From the NCBI RefSeq assembly GCF_009707515.1, contig NZ_WLYI01000020.1, positions 57,569-121,568 on the forward strand: a DNA stretch of 64,000 nucleotides. Direction: 5' to 3'. The stretch comes from Pseudomonas karstica. GTDB taxonomy: Bacteria; Pseudomonadota; Gammaproteobacteria; Pseudomonadales; Pseudomonadaceae. Of the stretch, positions 1-13,215 are shown in pieces. The translations under genes and the position numbers were made by a program. The notes under the pieces are model-generated. The model searched no databases. It was not told the DNA's origin and saw only the letters and a program-made list of their open reading frames with translations. Every line of letters starts with the position of its first letter. Position 1 is the stretch's first letter.

Positions 1-2418
<2,418 letters not shown>

Positions 2419-2470
2419 GGCAGCAACGCGGTTGGCTTGAGGGTTATTGATCGACCCTGAAGCAGTCAGA

Positions 2471-2506
2471 AAATCCGGAGCCCGATAAGGACTCCGGATT
2501 TTTTTT
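2471..2506 (+). terminator. Rho-independent terminator of idh
   Basis: A perfect 10-bp stem AAATCCGGAG (2471-2480) / CTCCGGATTT (2492-2501) with an 11-nt loop is followed by a run of eight T (2499-2506). It lies 53 nt after the idh stop. Confidence 0.93.
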
Positions 2507-2608
2507 GCCTCACGATCCAGATAACGAACCTTTTCGACCACTCAATTGGCATAGTACCTGCCAGACCTTGGCGCTCCTCCCATCAAAACAATAAGCACGG
2601 AAGACCTT

Positions 2609-3877
2609 ATGCCGACAATCACTGGCCGCTCATCAAACGCTGAGTGGCGCCCCCGCCCCAATCTTCTTCAAGCGTTGGCATGCTCTTCAGTACTTACACT
2701 GCTCACCGCCTGCACCTCCCACTCAGGGACCCCACACACCTATCCCCACGCCCAGGAACCGATTGGCGACGTCCAGACCATGTACGACGGCAAACTCAGC
2801 GAAGAAACTGCCGTTACCACCTTTCGCAACATCAATCGCTTGTTTCCCGTTCGCACCATCAAGGCAGGCAACCATCCATTTCCATTACCGCGTAGAAATC
2901 AACCACTGGGGCAAGTCGCATTCGATTACGAAGGTAAACGCTACAGCCTCGACGATTACGTCAGTCTCAACCGAGTAACAGGCCTGCTGGTGCTCAAGGA
3001 CGGCCAAGTCGTTACTGAGCGCTACGAAAAAGGCAACACACCCGCTACCCGCTGGATGTCGATGTCGGTAGCCAAGTCAATTACCTCCACCCTCGTTGGT
3101 GCTGCGCTACAGGACGGCGCAATCCACAGCCTTGATGACAAAGTGATCCGCTACCTGCCCTCGCTGGCCGGCAGTGGTTATGAACAGGCAACCGTACGCC
3201 AGGTCCTGGCCATGCGCTCAGGCGTCAAATGGAGCGAGAAATATGCCGATCCGACGTCAGACCGCAGAATGATGCTCAAGCTGCAAACCGAACAGATACC
3301 CGGCTCTGCCCTCAAGTTCATGGCCAGCCTGCCAAGCGCCGCACCTGCGGGCACCCGCACCAACTACAGCACGGGAGAAACACAAGTCCTGGGCCAACTG
3401 GTCAGCGCTGCCGTGGGCAAGCCGCTGGCGCAATACTTGAGCGAAAAAGTCTGGGCGCCGTACGGCATGCAATCCGACGCGAATTGGTGGCTCGACGGCC
3501 CCAATGGCAATGAAGTAGGTGGTAGCGGCATCAGTGCGACCCTCGAGGATTACGGGCGTTTTGGACAATTCGTGCTCAGCGGCGGCAAAGCCGGCGACAA
3601 GCAAGTGCTACCCAACAACTGGATGAGCTTCGCCAGTGCGACCACCGGCACCGACGCGGCGTACGGCGACTTTGCCTCTATGTGGTGGCCGGCCTGGACA
3701 GCCGCGTCAAAGGCAGATAAAGCCTTTACGGCTGCGGGTATTTTTGGTCAGTTCACCTACATTAACCCGACCCACAATGTGGTGATCGTGGTGTGGCAAG
3801 CTCAAACCAAGGCCACCGGTGGCGAGGTCATTGACGACATGGTCGTCTTCGACGCCATTACCAAGGCACTTCAGTAA
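2609..3877 (+). CDS. Beta-lactamase-family serine hydrolase, predicted lipoprotein
   Basis: A 422-residue serine hydrolase of the class C beta-lactamase / 6-aminohexanoate-dimer hydrolase fold. The N-terminus has a long polar stretch, a hydrophobic core and a lipobox LLTAC with the acceptor Cys at residue 35, so it is probably anchored in the envelope. The nucleophile motif S-V-A-K is at residues 153-156 (context SMSVAKSIT). The second motif, normally Y-x-N, reads Y-S-T at 253-255, closer to esterase or amidase members than to true beta-lactamases. The start is supported by GGAAG about 6-10 nt upstream. It stands alone between idh and the Nudix gene with no shared operon signal. The substrate is unknown; resistance function should not be assumed. 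Confidence 0.88.
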   Translation: MPTITGRSSNAEWRPRPNLLQALACSSVLTLLTACTSHSGTPHTYPHAQEPIGDVQTMYDGKLSEETAVTTFRNINRLFPVRTIKAGNHPFPLPRRNQPLGQVAFDYEGKRYSLDDYVSLNRVTGLLVLKDGQVVTERYEKGNTPATRWMSMSVAKSITSTLVGAALQDGAIHSLDDKVIRYLPSLAGSGYEQATVRQVLAMRSGVKWSEKYADPTSDRRMMLKLQTEQIPGSALKFMASLPSAAPAGTRTNYSTGETQVLGQLVSAAVGKPLAQYLSEKVWAPYGMQSDANWWLDGPNGNEVGGSGISATLEDYGRFGQFVLSGGKAGDKQVLPNNWMSFASATTGTDAAYGDFASMWWPAWTAASKADKAFTAAGIFGQFTYINPTHNVVIVVWQAQTKATGGEVIDDMVVFDAITKALQ

Positions 3878-3962
3878 CTCGCAGGGGCGTCCAGCGGACG
3901 CCCTGTATGCTGTGGCACGCTCACGTAAAACGCTAACCCATCTCATCGCTCGAGACCTGCTA

Positions 3963-4409
3963 ATGACCTGGCAACCCCACATCACCGTCGCCACCCTCGT
4001 CGAAGACAACGGCCGCTTCCTGATGGTCGAAGAACTCAAGGGCGGCCGTGCCGTGCTCAACCAGCCCGCCGGCCACCTCGACCCCAACGAAACCCTGACC
4101 GAAGCCGCCGTGCGTGAAACCCTCGAAGAAACCGGCTGGGATGTCGAAGCCACCGGTATTGTCGGGATCTACCTGTACACCGCCCCCAGCAACGGCGTGA
4201 CCTACCAGCGGGTCTGCTTCACCGCCAAGGCGCTGAAACACCATCCTGACTATCAACTGGACGAAGGGATCCTGCGCGCCCGCTGGCTGACTCGTGACGA
4301 ACTGATGGCCGTGCGCGACGACTGGCGCAGCGAGCTGATCATCCGCTGTATCGATGATTATCTGGCAGGCTTTCGCCACAGTCTCGAATTGATCCGCCCT
4401 TCTCTTTAG
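3963..4409 (+). CDS. Nudix hydrolase, NudJ-like
   Basis: A 148-residue Nudix protein. The Nudix box is complete: G-H-L-D-P-N-E at about residues 37-43, followed by REtLeETGW, matching GX5EX7REUXEEXGU. The genomic place directly before mnmA is where NudJ-type pyrophosphatases (HMP-PP / nucleoside di- and triphosphate hydrolysis) are found in gammaproteobacteria, and length and N-terminus (MTWQPHITVATLVE) fit. The open frame extends upstream to 3819, but that part overlaps the end of the serine hydrolase and is not Nudix-like, so ATG 3963 is chosen. It is separated by 59 nt from mnmA. Confidence 0.9.
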   Translation: MTWQPHITVATLVEDNGRFLMVEELKGGRAVLNQPAGHLDPNETLTEAAVRETLEETGWDVEATGIVGIYLYTAPSNGVTYQRVCFTAKALKHHPDYQLDEGILRARWLTRDELMAVRDDWRSELIIRCIDDYLAGFRHSLELIRPSL

Positions 4410-4468
4410 CCTTGCAGGCTCGGGCCTGCTAGAATCGCGTCCTTTTTCAAGACACCCGTTGAAACCCT

Positions 4469-5593
4469 ATGCGTGATCCAGCCCCTTCTGACACACAAAA
4501 GAAGCGCGTCATCGTCGGCATGTCCGGCGGCGTGGACTCTTCCGTTTCCGCCGTTCTGCTCATGGAGCAGGGCTATGAGGTGGAAGGCCTGTTCATGAAG
4601 AACTGGGAGGAAGACGATGGAACGGAATATTGCACCGCCATGGACGATCTGGCGGACGCCCAGGCCGTGTGCGACAAAATTGGCATCAATCTGCACACCG
4701 CCAACTTTGCCGCCGAGTACTGGGACAACGTGTTCGAACACTTCCTGGCCGAATACAAGGCCGGCCGCACGCCGAACCCGGACATCCTGTGTAACCGCGA
4801 AATCAAGTTCAAGGCGTTCCTCGACTACGCCATGATGCTCGGCGCCGACCTGATCGCCACTGGCCACTATGTGCGCCGCCGCGATATCGACGACCGCACC
4901 GAGTTGCTCAAAGGCCTGGACCCAAACAAGGACCAGAGCTACTTCCTGCACGCCGTCGGCGGTGAACAGATCGCCAAGACCCTGTTCCCGGTGGGTGAAC
5001 TGGAAAAGCCCGAAGTACGCAAGATCGCCGAGAAGCACGGCCTGGCCACCGCCAAGAAGAAGGATTCCACCGGGATCTGCTTTATTGGCGAACGCCGCTT
5101 CAGTGACTTCCTCAAGCAGTACCTGCCAGCGCAACCGGGCGAGATCAAGACCACCGAAGGCGAGGTCATTGGCCGCCATCATGGTCTGATGTACCACACC
5201 ATCGGCCAACGTCAGGGCTTGGGTATTGGCGGCCTGAAAGACGCCGGTGAAGAGCCATGGTACGTACTGGTCAAGGACCTGGAGCACAACGAATTGATCG
5301 TTGGCCAGGGCAATGAGCATCCATGGCTGTTTTCCGGCGCCCTGCTGGCTTCGGATATTTATTGGGTCAACCCGATCGACCTGAGCGCCCCGCGCCGCCT
5401 GACTGCCAAAGTACGCTACCGCCAAAGCGACCAGCCTTGCACCCTGGAAAAAACCGCCAGCGGCTACCGTGCCACTTTCGATGACCCGCAACGCGCGGTC
5501 ACGCCAGGCCAGTCGGTAGTGTTCTATGATGGAGAGATCTGCCTGGGAGGCGGCGTGATTGAAGTCGCCGAACCCTGGAGCAGCCAGGCATGA
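4469..5593 (+). CDS. mnmA: tRNA-specific 2-thiouridylase MnmA
   Basis: Catalyses 2-thiolation of the wobble uridine U34 in tRNA Lys, Glu and Gln, receiving sulfur from the Tus relay. The PP-loop SGGVDS is at residues 19-24. The two catalytic cysteines are in [12 protein letters not shown] (Cys108) and [10 protein letters not shown] (Cys204). The 374-residue length is normal. The gene overlaps hflD by 4 nt (ATGA), the conserved mnmA-hflD pairing. A GCAGGC/GCCTGC hairpin and a TAGAAT hexamer lie in the short upstream gap; the latter could be a -10 box (weak inference). Confidence 0.97.
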   Translation: MRDPAPSDTQKKRVIVGMSGGVDSSVSAVLLMEQGYEVEGLFMKNWEEDDGTEYCTAMDDLADAQAVCDKIGINLHTANFAAEYWDNVFEHFLAEYKAGRTPNPDILCNREIKFKAFLDYAMMLGADLIATGHYVRRRDIDDRTELLKGLDPNKDQSYFLHAVGGEQIAKTLFPVGELEKPEVRKIAEKHGLATAKKKDSTGICFIGERRFSDFLKQYLPAQPGEIKTTEGEVIGRHHGLMYHTIGQRQGLGIGGLKDAGEEPWYVLVKDLEHNELIVGQGNEHPWLFSGALLASDIYWVNPIDLSAPRRLTAKVRYRQSDQPCTLEKTASGYRATFDDPQRAVTPGQSVVFYDGEICLGGGVIEVAEPWSSQA

Positions 5594-6213
5594 GCCCGAC
5601 CCAGGAGCAGTTGACGGCATTGGGCGGCGTATTTCTCGCCGCCGTGCTGGTAGACAAGATCGCCAAGACCGGCCAGATCACCGAGGCAGGCCTGACCTGC
5701 ATGCTCGGCAGCCTGCTGATCCGCGACCCCAAGGACACCCTGGAAGTCTACGGTGGCGACGACCTGGCCTTGCGCGAAGGCTATCGCGCGCTGATCGGAG
5801 CCCTTGAGCGCGACCCCAGCACTTTGCAGCGCGAACCCCTGCGTTACGCGCTATCGATGCTCGGCCTTGAGCGCCAACTGGCCAAGCGCGACGACCTGCT
5901 GGAGACCATCGGCAAGCGCCTGCCGCAAATCCAGTCCCAGGTCGAGCACTTCGGCCCGGCCCATGAAAACGTAGTCGCAGCCTGTGGCGCCCTGTACCAG
6001 GACACCCTGAGCACCTTGCGCCAGCGGATCCAGGTCCACGGTGACATGCGCAATCTGCAACAACCGAACAACGCCTCGAAAATACGTGCCCTGCTCCTGG
6101 CTGGCATTCGTTCGGCGCGGCTGTGGCGGCAGTTGGGTGGCCATCGCTGGCAGTTGGTCGTCAGTCGTCGCAAATTACTTAAAGAGCTTTACCCGTTGAT
6201 GCGCAACGAATAA
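5590..6213 (+). CDS. hflD: High-frequency lysogenization protein HflD homologue
   Basis: A 207-residue, largely alpha-helical member of the HflD family. In E. coli HflD is a peripheral membrane protein that interacts with phage lambda CII; its ordinary cellular role is unclear. The start overlaps the mnmA stop as ATGA, indicating translational coupling, and the mnmA-hflD-purB neighbourhood is conserved across gammaproteobacteria. No catalytic motif is visible. The identification rests on length, context and the characteristic N-terminus ([19 protein letters not shown]). Confidence 0.93.
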   Translation: MSPTQEQLTALGGVFLAAVLVDKIAKTGQITEAGLTCMLGSLLIRDPKDTLEVYGGDDLALREGYRALIGALERDPSTLQREPLRYALSMLGLERQLAKRDDLLETIGKRLPQIQSQVEHFGPAHENVVAACGALYQDTLSTLRQRIQVHGDMRNLQQPNNASKIRALLLAGIRSARLWRQLGGHRWQLVVSRRKLLKELYPLMRNE

Positions 6214-6252
6214 GTCGCAGCAGCAGGCCCTTTTTCACGTCGTTACGCGTAA

Positions 6253-7710
<1,458 letters not shown>

Positions 7711-7730
7711 TTGCGGCTTGACCCTTTGAG

Positions 7731-7755
7731 ACGCCCGGCAGCGCCGGGCGTTTTT
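7731..7755 (+). terminator. Rho-independent terminator of purB
   Basis: Stem ACGCCCGGC (7731-7739) / GCCGGGCGT (7743-7751) with a 3-nt loop, followed by TTTTT. It starts 21 nt after the purB stop. Confidence 0.92.
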
Positions 7756-7794
7756 ATTCCCGTCTGAAAAGTGCTTTTTTTCAATAGGTTACAC

Positions 7795-8961
7795 ATGAAT
7801 CCTGATATTCCTCTTCAACTTCTGGGCGGCATCACAGCACGGGAATTCCTGCGCGACTACTGGCAGAAAAAACCGCTGCTGATCCGCCAGGCCATTCCTG
7901 ATTTCGAAAGCCCGATCGATGCCGACGAACTGGCCGGCCTGGCCTTGGAAGAAGAAGTCGAATCGCGCCTGGTGATCGAGCACGGCGAACGCCCATGGGA
8001 GCTGCGTCGCGGCCCGTTTGCCGAGGACGCTTTCAGCACCCTGCCCGAACGCGACTGGACTTTGCTGGTGCAAGCCGTCGACCAGTTCGTGCCGGAAGTC
8101 GCCGAACTGCTGGAAAACTTCCGCTTCCTGTCGAGCTGGCGCATCGACGATGTGATGATCAGTTTTGCCGCCCCTGGTGGCAGTGTCGGCCCGCATTTCG
8201 ATAACTACGACGTGTTCCTGCTGCAAGGCGCTGGCAAGCGCAACTGGAAGATTGGCCAGATGTGCGACTCCGAGAGCCCGCTGCTGCCGAACGCCGACCT
8301 GCGCATCCTCGCCGAATTCGACGCCACCGAAGAATGGGTGCTGGAGCCGGGCGACATGCTCTACCTGCCACCGCGCCTGGCCCACTGCGGCGTGGCCGTG
8401 GACGACTGCCTGACCTATTCGGTGGGCTTTCGCGCCCCGAGCGCCGCTGAAGTGCTGACCCACTTCACCGACTTCCTCAGCCAGTACCTGCCTGACGAAG
8501 AGCGCTACACCGACGCCGACGCCCAGCCTGTGAGCGATCCACACCAGATCCAGCACGACGCCCTGGACCGCCTCAAAGGCCTGCTGGCCGAGCACATGAG
8601 CGACGAGCGCATGCTGCTGACCTGGTTCGGCCAGTTCATGACCGAACCACGCTACCCGGAACTGGTAGTCGGCCCGGAACTGGAAGAAAACGACCTGCTG
8701 GGCAGCCTGGAACAGGGCGCCGTGCTGATCCGCAACCCAAGCGCGCGCCTGGCCTGGTCCGAGGTGGATGACGACCTGCTGCTGTTTGCCAGCGGCCAGA
8801 GCCGTTACCTGCCAGGCAAACTGCGCGAACTGCTGAAGATGATTTGCGCAGCTGACGCCCTGCACGTCGACAACCTCGGCCCGTGGCTCTCGGATGAAGA
8901 TGGCCGCGATCTGCTGTGCGAACTGGTCAAGCAAGGAAGCCTGGGGTTTGCCGATGAATAA
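7795..8961 (+). CDS. roxA: Ribosomal oxygenase RoxA/YcfD (50S protein L16 arginine 3-hydroxylase), cupin/JmjC fold
   Basis: A 388-residue Fe(II)/2-oxoglutarate-dependent oxygenase. E. coli YcfD hydroxylates an arginine of ribosomal protein L16 (uL16). Iron ligands are seen as H-F-D at residues 134-136 (GPHFDNYDVF) and His197 (RLAHCGVAVDD), with spacing like E. coli YcfD. The winged-helix C-terminal part is present (to FADE). The start at 7795 is preceded by AGG and gives the family N-terminus; the ORF extends 8 codons further but without support. It overlaps the following acetyltransferase gene by 8 nt, so the two are co-translated. Confidence 0.94.
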   Translation: MNPDIPLQLLGGITAREFLRDYWQKKPLLIRQAIPDFESPIDADELAGLALEEEVESRLVIEHGERPWELRRGPFAEDAFSTLPERDWTLLVQAVDQFVPEVAELLENFRFLSSWRIDDVMISFAAPGGSVGPHFDNYDVFLLQGAGKRNWKIGQMCDSESPLLPNADLRILAEFDATEEWVLEPGDMLYLPPRLAHCGVAVDDCLTYSVGFRAPSAAEVLTHFTDFLSQYLPDEERYTDADAQPVSDPHQIQHDALDRLKGLLAEHMSDERMLLTWFGQFMTEPRYPELVVGPELEENDLLGSLEQGAVLIRNPSARLAWSEVDDDLLLFASGQSRYLPGKLRELLKMICAADALHVDNLGPWLSDEDGRDLLCELVKQGSLGFADE

Positions 8962-9376
8962 GATTCACGTACGTGTCGCGGACTGGCTAAAAGACAACGC
9001 CGAGATTCGGCGCATTCGTGAAGCGGTGTTTATCGCTGAACAATCGGTCCCACCTGAATTGGAGTGGGATGCCGATGACGATGGCGCGGTGCATTTCCTT
9101 GCACTTGAAGGCGACTTTCCGATTGGTACCGCACGCCTGCTGCCCAGCGGCGAGATCGGGCGCGTGTCAGTTCTCAAAGACTGGCGCGGGCTGAAGGTCG
9201 GCGATGCACTGATGGATGCCGTGATTGACGAAGCCGAGAAATCTGGCCAGACCAAGCAAAGCCTCAGCGCACAGGTGCATGCCGCACCGTTCTATGAGCG
9301 TCTGGGTTTCAAGATCGTCAGCGATGAATTCCTCGAAGTCGGGATTCCGCATGTTGATATGGTACGTGAGGGCTAA
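8954..9376 (+). CDS. GNAT-family N-acetyltransferase
   Basis: A 140-residue GNAT protein. The acetyl-CoA-binding motif A region reads RVSVLKDWRGLKVGDALM, with the R-G-x-K-V-G pyrophosphate loop; the C-terminal FYERLGF motif is also typical. It resembles YjcF/ElaA-type small acetyltransferases. ATG 8954 lies inside the roxA end (8-nt overlap), the most economical start. The target is unknown; coupling with a ribosomal oxygenase gene makes a protein substrate possible (speculation). Confidence 0.9.
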   Translation: MNKIHVRVADWLKDNAEIRRIREAVFIAEQSVPPELEWDADDDGAVHFLALEGDFPIGTARLLPSGEIGRVSVLKDWRGLKVGDALMDAVIDEAEKSGQTKQSLSAQVHAAPFYERLGFKIVSDEFLEVGIPHVDMVREG

Positions 9377-9387
9377 GCACCTCCCCG

Positions 9388-9483
9388 TAGGAGCGAGCTT
9401 GCTCGCGAAAGCCTGAGGGGTCCCGCTGAGTGCCAGGCTTCCAGCGTTATCGTTAACGTCCATCGCGAGCAAGCTCGCTCCTA
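9388..9483. repeat. REPIN (GAGCGAGCTTGCTCGC family)
   Basis: Two 21-nt REP units (9388-9408 and 9463-9483) are perfect reverse complements of each other, each built around GAGCGAGCTTGCTCGC, with about 54 nt between them. This is the classic Pseudomonas REP doublet. Related copies occur at 12259-12354, 29647-29676 and 42167-42190. Confidence 0.92.
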
Positions 9484-9484
9484 C

Positions 9485-9520
9485 AAAAGGCCCTGCCATC
9501 CACCGATGCCAGGGCCTTTT
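9485..9520 (+). terminator. Terminator after the acetyltransferase gene
   Basis: Stem AAAAGGCCCTG (9485-9495) / CAGGGCCTTTT (9510-9520) is perfect over 11 bp and ends in TTTT. It lies immediately after the REPIN. Confidence 0.75.
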
Positions 9521-9598
9521 GCCGTCTACGATTCAACTTGCGGCCTGCCAGGCCGACAAACTGGCAGAATCACTCTTTGAATCGCAGAGATAACGGAC

Positions 9599-10324
9599 AT
9601 GTCCCTACGCCCCCTGCTCACCACCTTGCTCCTGGCCGCCAGCTTCTCGGTGATGGCTGCCACCGAAGTCGTCCCCCTGGGCAACCGCACCAGCGCAGAC
9701 CTGCTGCCCGTGGCACAGCATTTCATTGGCAAGGATGGCAGCGTCAGCGCCTACGGTAATCAACTGATCGTCAATGCCGAACCAGACAAGATCCAGGGGC
9801 TGCGCGCCCTGCTCTCACAACTGGACACACCGCCCAAGCGACTGCTGATCACCGTCGACACCAATGAAAACAACCAACAGGCCAACACTCAGGTCATTAC
9901 CTACAGCACTGAGAGCCGTGACGGCGGTATCCAGCAGATCCAGGCCAGCGAAGGCGTACCCGCGCTGATCCAGGTGGGCCAGAGCGTGCCGCTGACCACC
10001 ACCCAGCCAGACACCTATGGCCGCCCGCAAAACCAGACGCAATACCACAATGTCACCCAGGGTTTCTACGTCACTGCCAGCATCACCGGTGAAACCGTTC
10101 ACCTGAGCATCAGTACCCATCGTGACCGCATGAGCCAGGAACGTTCCGATGTAGTGAACGTTCAAAGCACCGACACAACCGTCAGCGGACGCCTGGGCGA
10201 ATGGATCACCCTCGCCGGCATCAATCGCCAGACCCAAGCTGAAAAAAATCCTACAACCCGCACCCACTCTACTCAAGGCCGGGAAGACCTGACCGTGCGG
10301 GTCAAAGTAGACACCTTGAACTGA
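9599..10324 (+). CDS. Stand-alone secretin-domain periplasmic protein
   Basis: A 241-residue protein with a clear Sec signal peptide (cleavage near Ala20, SVMA/ATEVV). The first half resembles the short N-domain of secretins (TSADLLPVAQHFIG...NQLIVNAEPDKIQGLRALLSQLD). The second half resembles the secretin beta-domain edge (VGQSVPLTTTQ..., RLGEWITLAGI). A full secretin is 400-700 residues with several N domains, so this is a short relative, not a pore by itself on present evidence. No type II, III or IV pilus genes are nearby. A gene of this type precedes aceA in other Pseudomonas as I recall. The function is unknown. Confidence 0.8.
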   Translation: MSLRPLLTTLLLAASFSVMAATEVVPLGNRTSADLLPVAQHFIGKDGSVSAYGNQLIVNAEPDKIQGLRALLSQLDTPPKRLLITVDTNENNQQANTQVITYSTESRDGGIQQIQASEGVPALIQVGQSVPLTTTQPDTYGRPQNQTQYHNVTQGFYVTASITGETVHLSISTHRDRMSQERSDVVNVQSTDTTVSGRLGEWITLAGINRQTQAEKNPTTRTHSTQGREDLTVRVKVDTLN

Positions 10325-10813
10325 AGCACCAAAAACTGACTAATCAGTCGTATTAGACTAAAGATGTAGTGCCTCAAAAAAAGCACTACAAAACATTTGA
10401 CGATCCAAAAAAGCATGGGCATGATGGCCTCGCTCCCGCTAATCAGAGGCCCCGGCAAAGGCCTTCGGATCGTCGCTCCAAGCTACCCACCTGAGCCGAT
10501 TCGTGTCTGTACCGCCCACAAGGCGTGTTTGACGAGGTTGCGACTGGAACGAAGTTGTCCCGAGGGACGGAAGCGTAACTAGGTAACCTGGCAACACACT
10601 GTTGGATCGTATGAAGGCCCACGACGCCCGAAGACTGTTCTCGGTTCGCCTCTACCTGCTCACTTCCCCCTTGAGCCCATCGTTCACCCGTCGCCTCCCC
10701 CGTCAAACCTGACTTGACCGCCTAAGCTTCTGGTCAGCGAGCGCCACGCCCATGCACTGAATGCACGGCGGCTAACGGAATTTTCCACCCAAGACGTGAC
10801 GAGGTTTTTCCCC
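10325..10813. promoter_or_regulatory. 489-nt intergenic region / possible long aceA leader
   Basis: No convincing gene is seen; the 61-87 codon frames here lack ribosome sites and family resemblance. It contains a hairpin TGTAGTGC (10365-10372) / GCACTACA (10383-10390) after the secretin-like gene, and further on GTCCC-GA-GGGAC (10557-10568) in a GC-rich, structured-looking stretch up to the aceA ATG. It could hold the aceA promoter with a long 5' leader, or an unannotated small RNA. Confidence 0.4.
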
Positions 10814-12139
10814 ATGGCACTGACACGCGAACAGCAAATTGCAGCCCTTGAAAAAGACTGGGCTGAAAACCCACGCTGGAAAGGCGTGACACGCGCTTAC
10901 TCCGCTGCTGACGTCGTCCGCCTGCGTGGCTCGGTTCAACCTGAGCACACCTTTGCAAAACTGGGCGCCGAGAAGCTGTGGAACCTGGTCACCCAGGGTG
11001 CCAAGCCGTCCTTCCGTCCCGATAAAGATTTCGTCAACTGCATGGGCGCCCTGACCGGTGGCCAGGCTGTGCAACAAGTCAAAGCCGGTATCCAGGCGAT
11101 ATACCTGTCGGGCTGGCAAGTGGCGGCAGACAACAACTCGGCCGAATCCATGTACCCGGACCAGTCGCTGTACCCGGTGGACTCCGTGCCGACCGTGGTC
11201 AAGCGCATCAACAACTCATTCCGTCGCGCCGACCAGATCCAGTGGAAAGCTGGCAAGAATCCAGGTGACGAAGGCTACATCGACTACTTCGCACCCATCG
11301 TGGCCGACGCTGAAGCCGGTTTCGGCGGCGTACTGAACGCCTACGAGTTGATGAAGAGCATGATCGAGGCAGGTGCTGCTGGCGTTCACTTCGAAGACCA
11401 GCTTGCGTCAGTGAAGAAATGCGGCCACATGGGCGGCAAGGTACTGGTTCCGACCCAGGAAGCCGTGCAGAAGCTGACCGCGGCCCGCCTGGCGGCTGAC
11501 GTTGCCGGCACACCCACCATCATCCTGGCCCGTACCGACGCCAACGCGGCTGACTTGCTGACTTCGGACTGCGATCCGTACGACCAGCCGTTCGTGACTG
11601 GCGAGCGAACCCAGGAAGGTTTCTACAAAGTACGCGCCGGCCTCGACCAGGCTATCGCTCGCGGCCTGGCCTACGCGCCATACGCCGACCTGATCTGGTG
11701 CGAAACTGCCAAGCCGGACCTGGACGAAGCCCGTCGCTTCGCCGAAGCAATCAAAAAGGAATACCCGGACCAACTGCTGTCGTACAACTGCTCGCCTTCC
11801 TTCAACTGGAAGAAGAACCTGGACGATGCAACCATCGCCAAGTTCCAGCGCGAACTGTCCGCCATGGGCTACAAGCACCAGTTCATCACCCTGGCCGGCA
11901 TTCACAACATGTGGCACAGCATGTTCAACCTGGCACACGACTACGCCCGCAACGACATGACTGCCTATGTGAAGCTGCAAGAGCAGGAATTCGCTGACGC
12001 CGCCAAGGGTTACACCTTCGTGGCGCACCAGCAAGAAGTGGGTACTGGGTACTTCGACGACATGACCACCGTGATCCAGGGTGGCTCTTCCTCGGTGACC
12101 GCGCTGACCGGCTCGACCGAAGAAGAACAGTTCCACTGA
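10814..12139 (+). CDS. aceA: Isocitrate lyase
   Basis: Cleaves isocitrate to glyoxylate and succinate, the first step of the glyoxylate shunt for growth on acetate and fatty acids. The 441-residue protein has the active-site signature KKCGHMGGK at residues 201-209 with catalytic Cys203. Other conserved segments are the [10 protein letters not shown] region and [11 protein letters not shown]. The start [16 protein letters not shown] is standard; six upstream codons in the same frame are ignored. It is flanked by a long leader and a strong terminator, so it is monocistronic. Malate synthase is not in the window. Confidence 0.98.
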   Translation: MALTREQQIAALEKDWAENPRWKGVTRAYSAADVVRLRGSVQPEHTFAKLGAEKLWNLVTQGAKPSFRPDKDFVNCMGALTGGQAVQQVKAGIQAIYLSGWQVAADNNSAESMYPDQSLYPVDSVPTVVKRINNSFRRADQIQWKAGKNPGDEGYIDYFAPIVADAEAGFGGVLNAYELMKSMIEAGAAGVHFEDQLASVKKCGHMGGKVLVPTQEAVQKLTAARLAADVAGTPTIILARTDANAADLLTSDCDPYDQPFVTGERTQEGFYKVRAGLDQAIARGLAYAPYADLIWCETAKPDLDEARRFAEAIKKEYPDQLLSYNCSPSFNWKKNLDDATIAKFQRELSAMGYKHQFITLAGIHNMWHSMFNLAHDYARNDMTAYVKLQEQEFADAAKGYTFVAHQQEVGTGYFDDMTTVIQGGSSSVTALTGSTEEEQFH

Positions 12140-12202
12140 GTGACCTGAGCAAACGGCCATTGCGGATCCGTTAAAGAGCTAACCGCAGTGCCGCACGATC
12201 TG

Positions 12203-12231
12203 ACGCCCCGACTGGTTCGGGGCGTTTTTTT
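12203..12231 (+). terminator. Rho-independent terminator of aceA
   Basis: Stem ACGCCCCGA (12203-12211) / TCGGGGCGT (12217-12225) with a 5-nt loop and a run of seven T. Confidence 0.93.
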
Positions 12232-12258
12232 GCCCGAGAGAACACCGCCAGCCAACTG

Positions 12259-12354
12259 TAGGAGCGAGCTTGCTCGCAAAGTAGGTTAACGAAGATTCGG
12301 GAAACCGGAAGAAACGCGGCGGCCTCGATTTTTTCGCGAGCAAGCTCGCGCCTA
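12259..12354. repeat. REPIN (GAGCGAGCTTGCTCGC family)
   Basis: A forward REP unit from 12259 (core GGAGCGAGCTTGCTCGC) and an inverted unit at 12334-12354 (TCGCGAGCAAGCTCGCG core) with a unit spacing like the copy at 9388. It sits between the aceA terminator and the nuo promoter region. Confidence 0.9.
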
Positions 12355-12791
12355 CAGAGATTGCGTCCACCTTTGGATTTTGCGCAAAAGATTGACCTAG
12401 GGCGGTATTGGCTTCGGATAAATCGGTTAAAAGATCCGCTTTACCAACTGGTGCCAAACGGGCAAGTAACAACAACTTCCCACGCTATGTGCCCAACACC
12501 TGCTTAAAACCCACGCAAACAACATTCATTATCATTTAGAGCAACAAAATCTCGTTACACCTTAAACAAAACATATTTGATGAAAAGCCTGCTAATGCCC
12601 ACGGCTCAAGGCCTACAGCCCCAAGAAGGTGCACTATGTCCTTATTCCGTCGAATAATTTCGCTATAGGAATTTTACTTGCCCGGTGTTTACCCATAAAA
12701 TCACGCCGATTGATTGCGCTGCGACATATCGTCACTGCTTTATTTCTTTATCACGCTCAGAGACCCTTGCTCTCTGTTAAGGATTACCAGC
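12355..12791 (+). promoter_or_regulatory. Upstream region of the nuo operon
   Basis: 437 nt without a gene. It turns clearly A+T-rich between about 12500 and 12760, unlike the surrounding DNA, as expected for a strong regulated promoter region. I could not fix a -35/-10 pair. A good ribosome site (AAGGA, 8 nt before the ATG) marks the nuoA start at 12792. Confidence 0.45.
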
Positions 12792-13205
12792 ATGCCCGAA
12801 GCGACAGGACTCATGGCCCACAACTGGGGCTTTGCCATTTTCCTTCTAGGCGTCATCGGCCTTTGTGCCTTCATGCTCGGCGTATCCAGCCTCCTGGGGT
12901 CAAAAGCCTGGGGTCGCAGCAAAAACGAACCGTTCGAGTCCGGCATGCTGCCTACAGGTGGCGCCCGCTTGCGGCTCTCAGCCAAATTCTATCTGGTCGC
13001 GATGCTCTTCGTGATCTTCGATATCGAAGCCCTCTTTCTCTTTGCCTGGTCTGTGTCCGTCCGCGAAAGCGGCTGGACCGGATTCGTCGAAGCTCTCGTT
13101 TTCATAGCAATTCTGTTGGCAGGCCTTGTCTACCTATTTCGAGTGGGCGCCCTTGACTGGGCGCCGGAAGCTCGTCGCAAGCGGCAAGCGAAGCTGAAAC
13201 AATGA
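12792..13205 (+). CDS. nuoA: NADH-quinone oxidoreductase subunit A
   Basis: Small membrane subunit of proton-pumping complex I, 137 residues with three predicted transmembrane helices (about residues 12-35, 65-90 and 97-120). The conserved loop [12 protein letters not shown] is present. The frame is open 26 codons further upstream, but [15 protein letters not shown] at 12792 has the ribosome site. First gene of the 13-gene operon; nuoB starts 10 nt after its stop. Confidence 0.96.
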   Translation: MPEATGLMAHNWGFAIFLLGVIGLCAFMLGVSSLLGSKAWGRSKNEPFESGMLPTGGARLRLSAKFYLVAMLFVIFDIEALFLFAWSVSVRESGWTGFVEALVFIAILLAGLVYLFRVGALDWAPEARRKRQAKLKQ

Positions 13206-13215
13206 GGCTTTGGCG

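Noticed and set aside
2609..3877. Calling the serine hydrolase an AmpC-type antibiotic resistance gene
   Set aside because: The Y-x-N motif is Y-S-T, and the sequence is closer to esterase/amidase-like members; no ampR neighbour.
10397..10582. 61-codon frame in the gap before aceA
   Set aside because: No ribosome site, no recognisable protein, and the region looks like a structured leader.
12355..12791. A TTGACC...GATAAA pair around 12392-12420 as nuo promoter
   Set aside because: The spacer is about 19 nt and the match is poor; not strong enough to report as a promoter.
12629..13156. 175-codon + strand frame overlapping nuoA
   Set aside because: Out of frame with the clear NuoA protein and rich in Arg/Pro/Ser as expected for a shifted frame.
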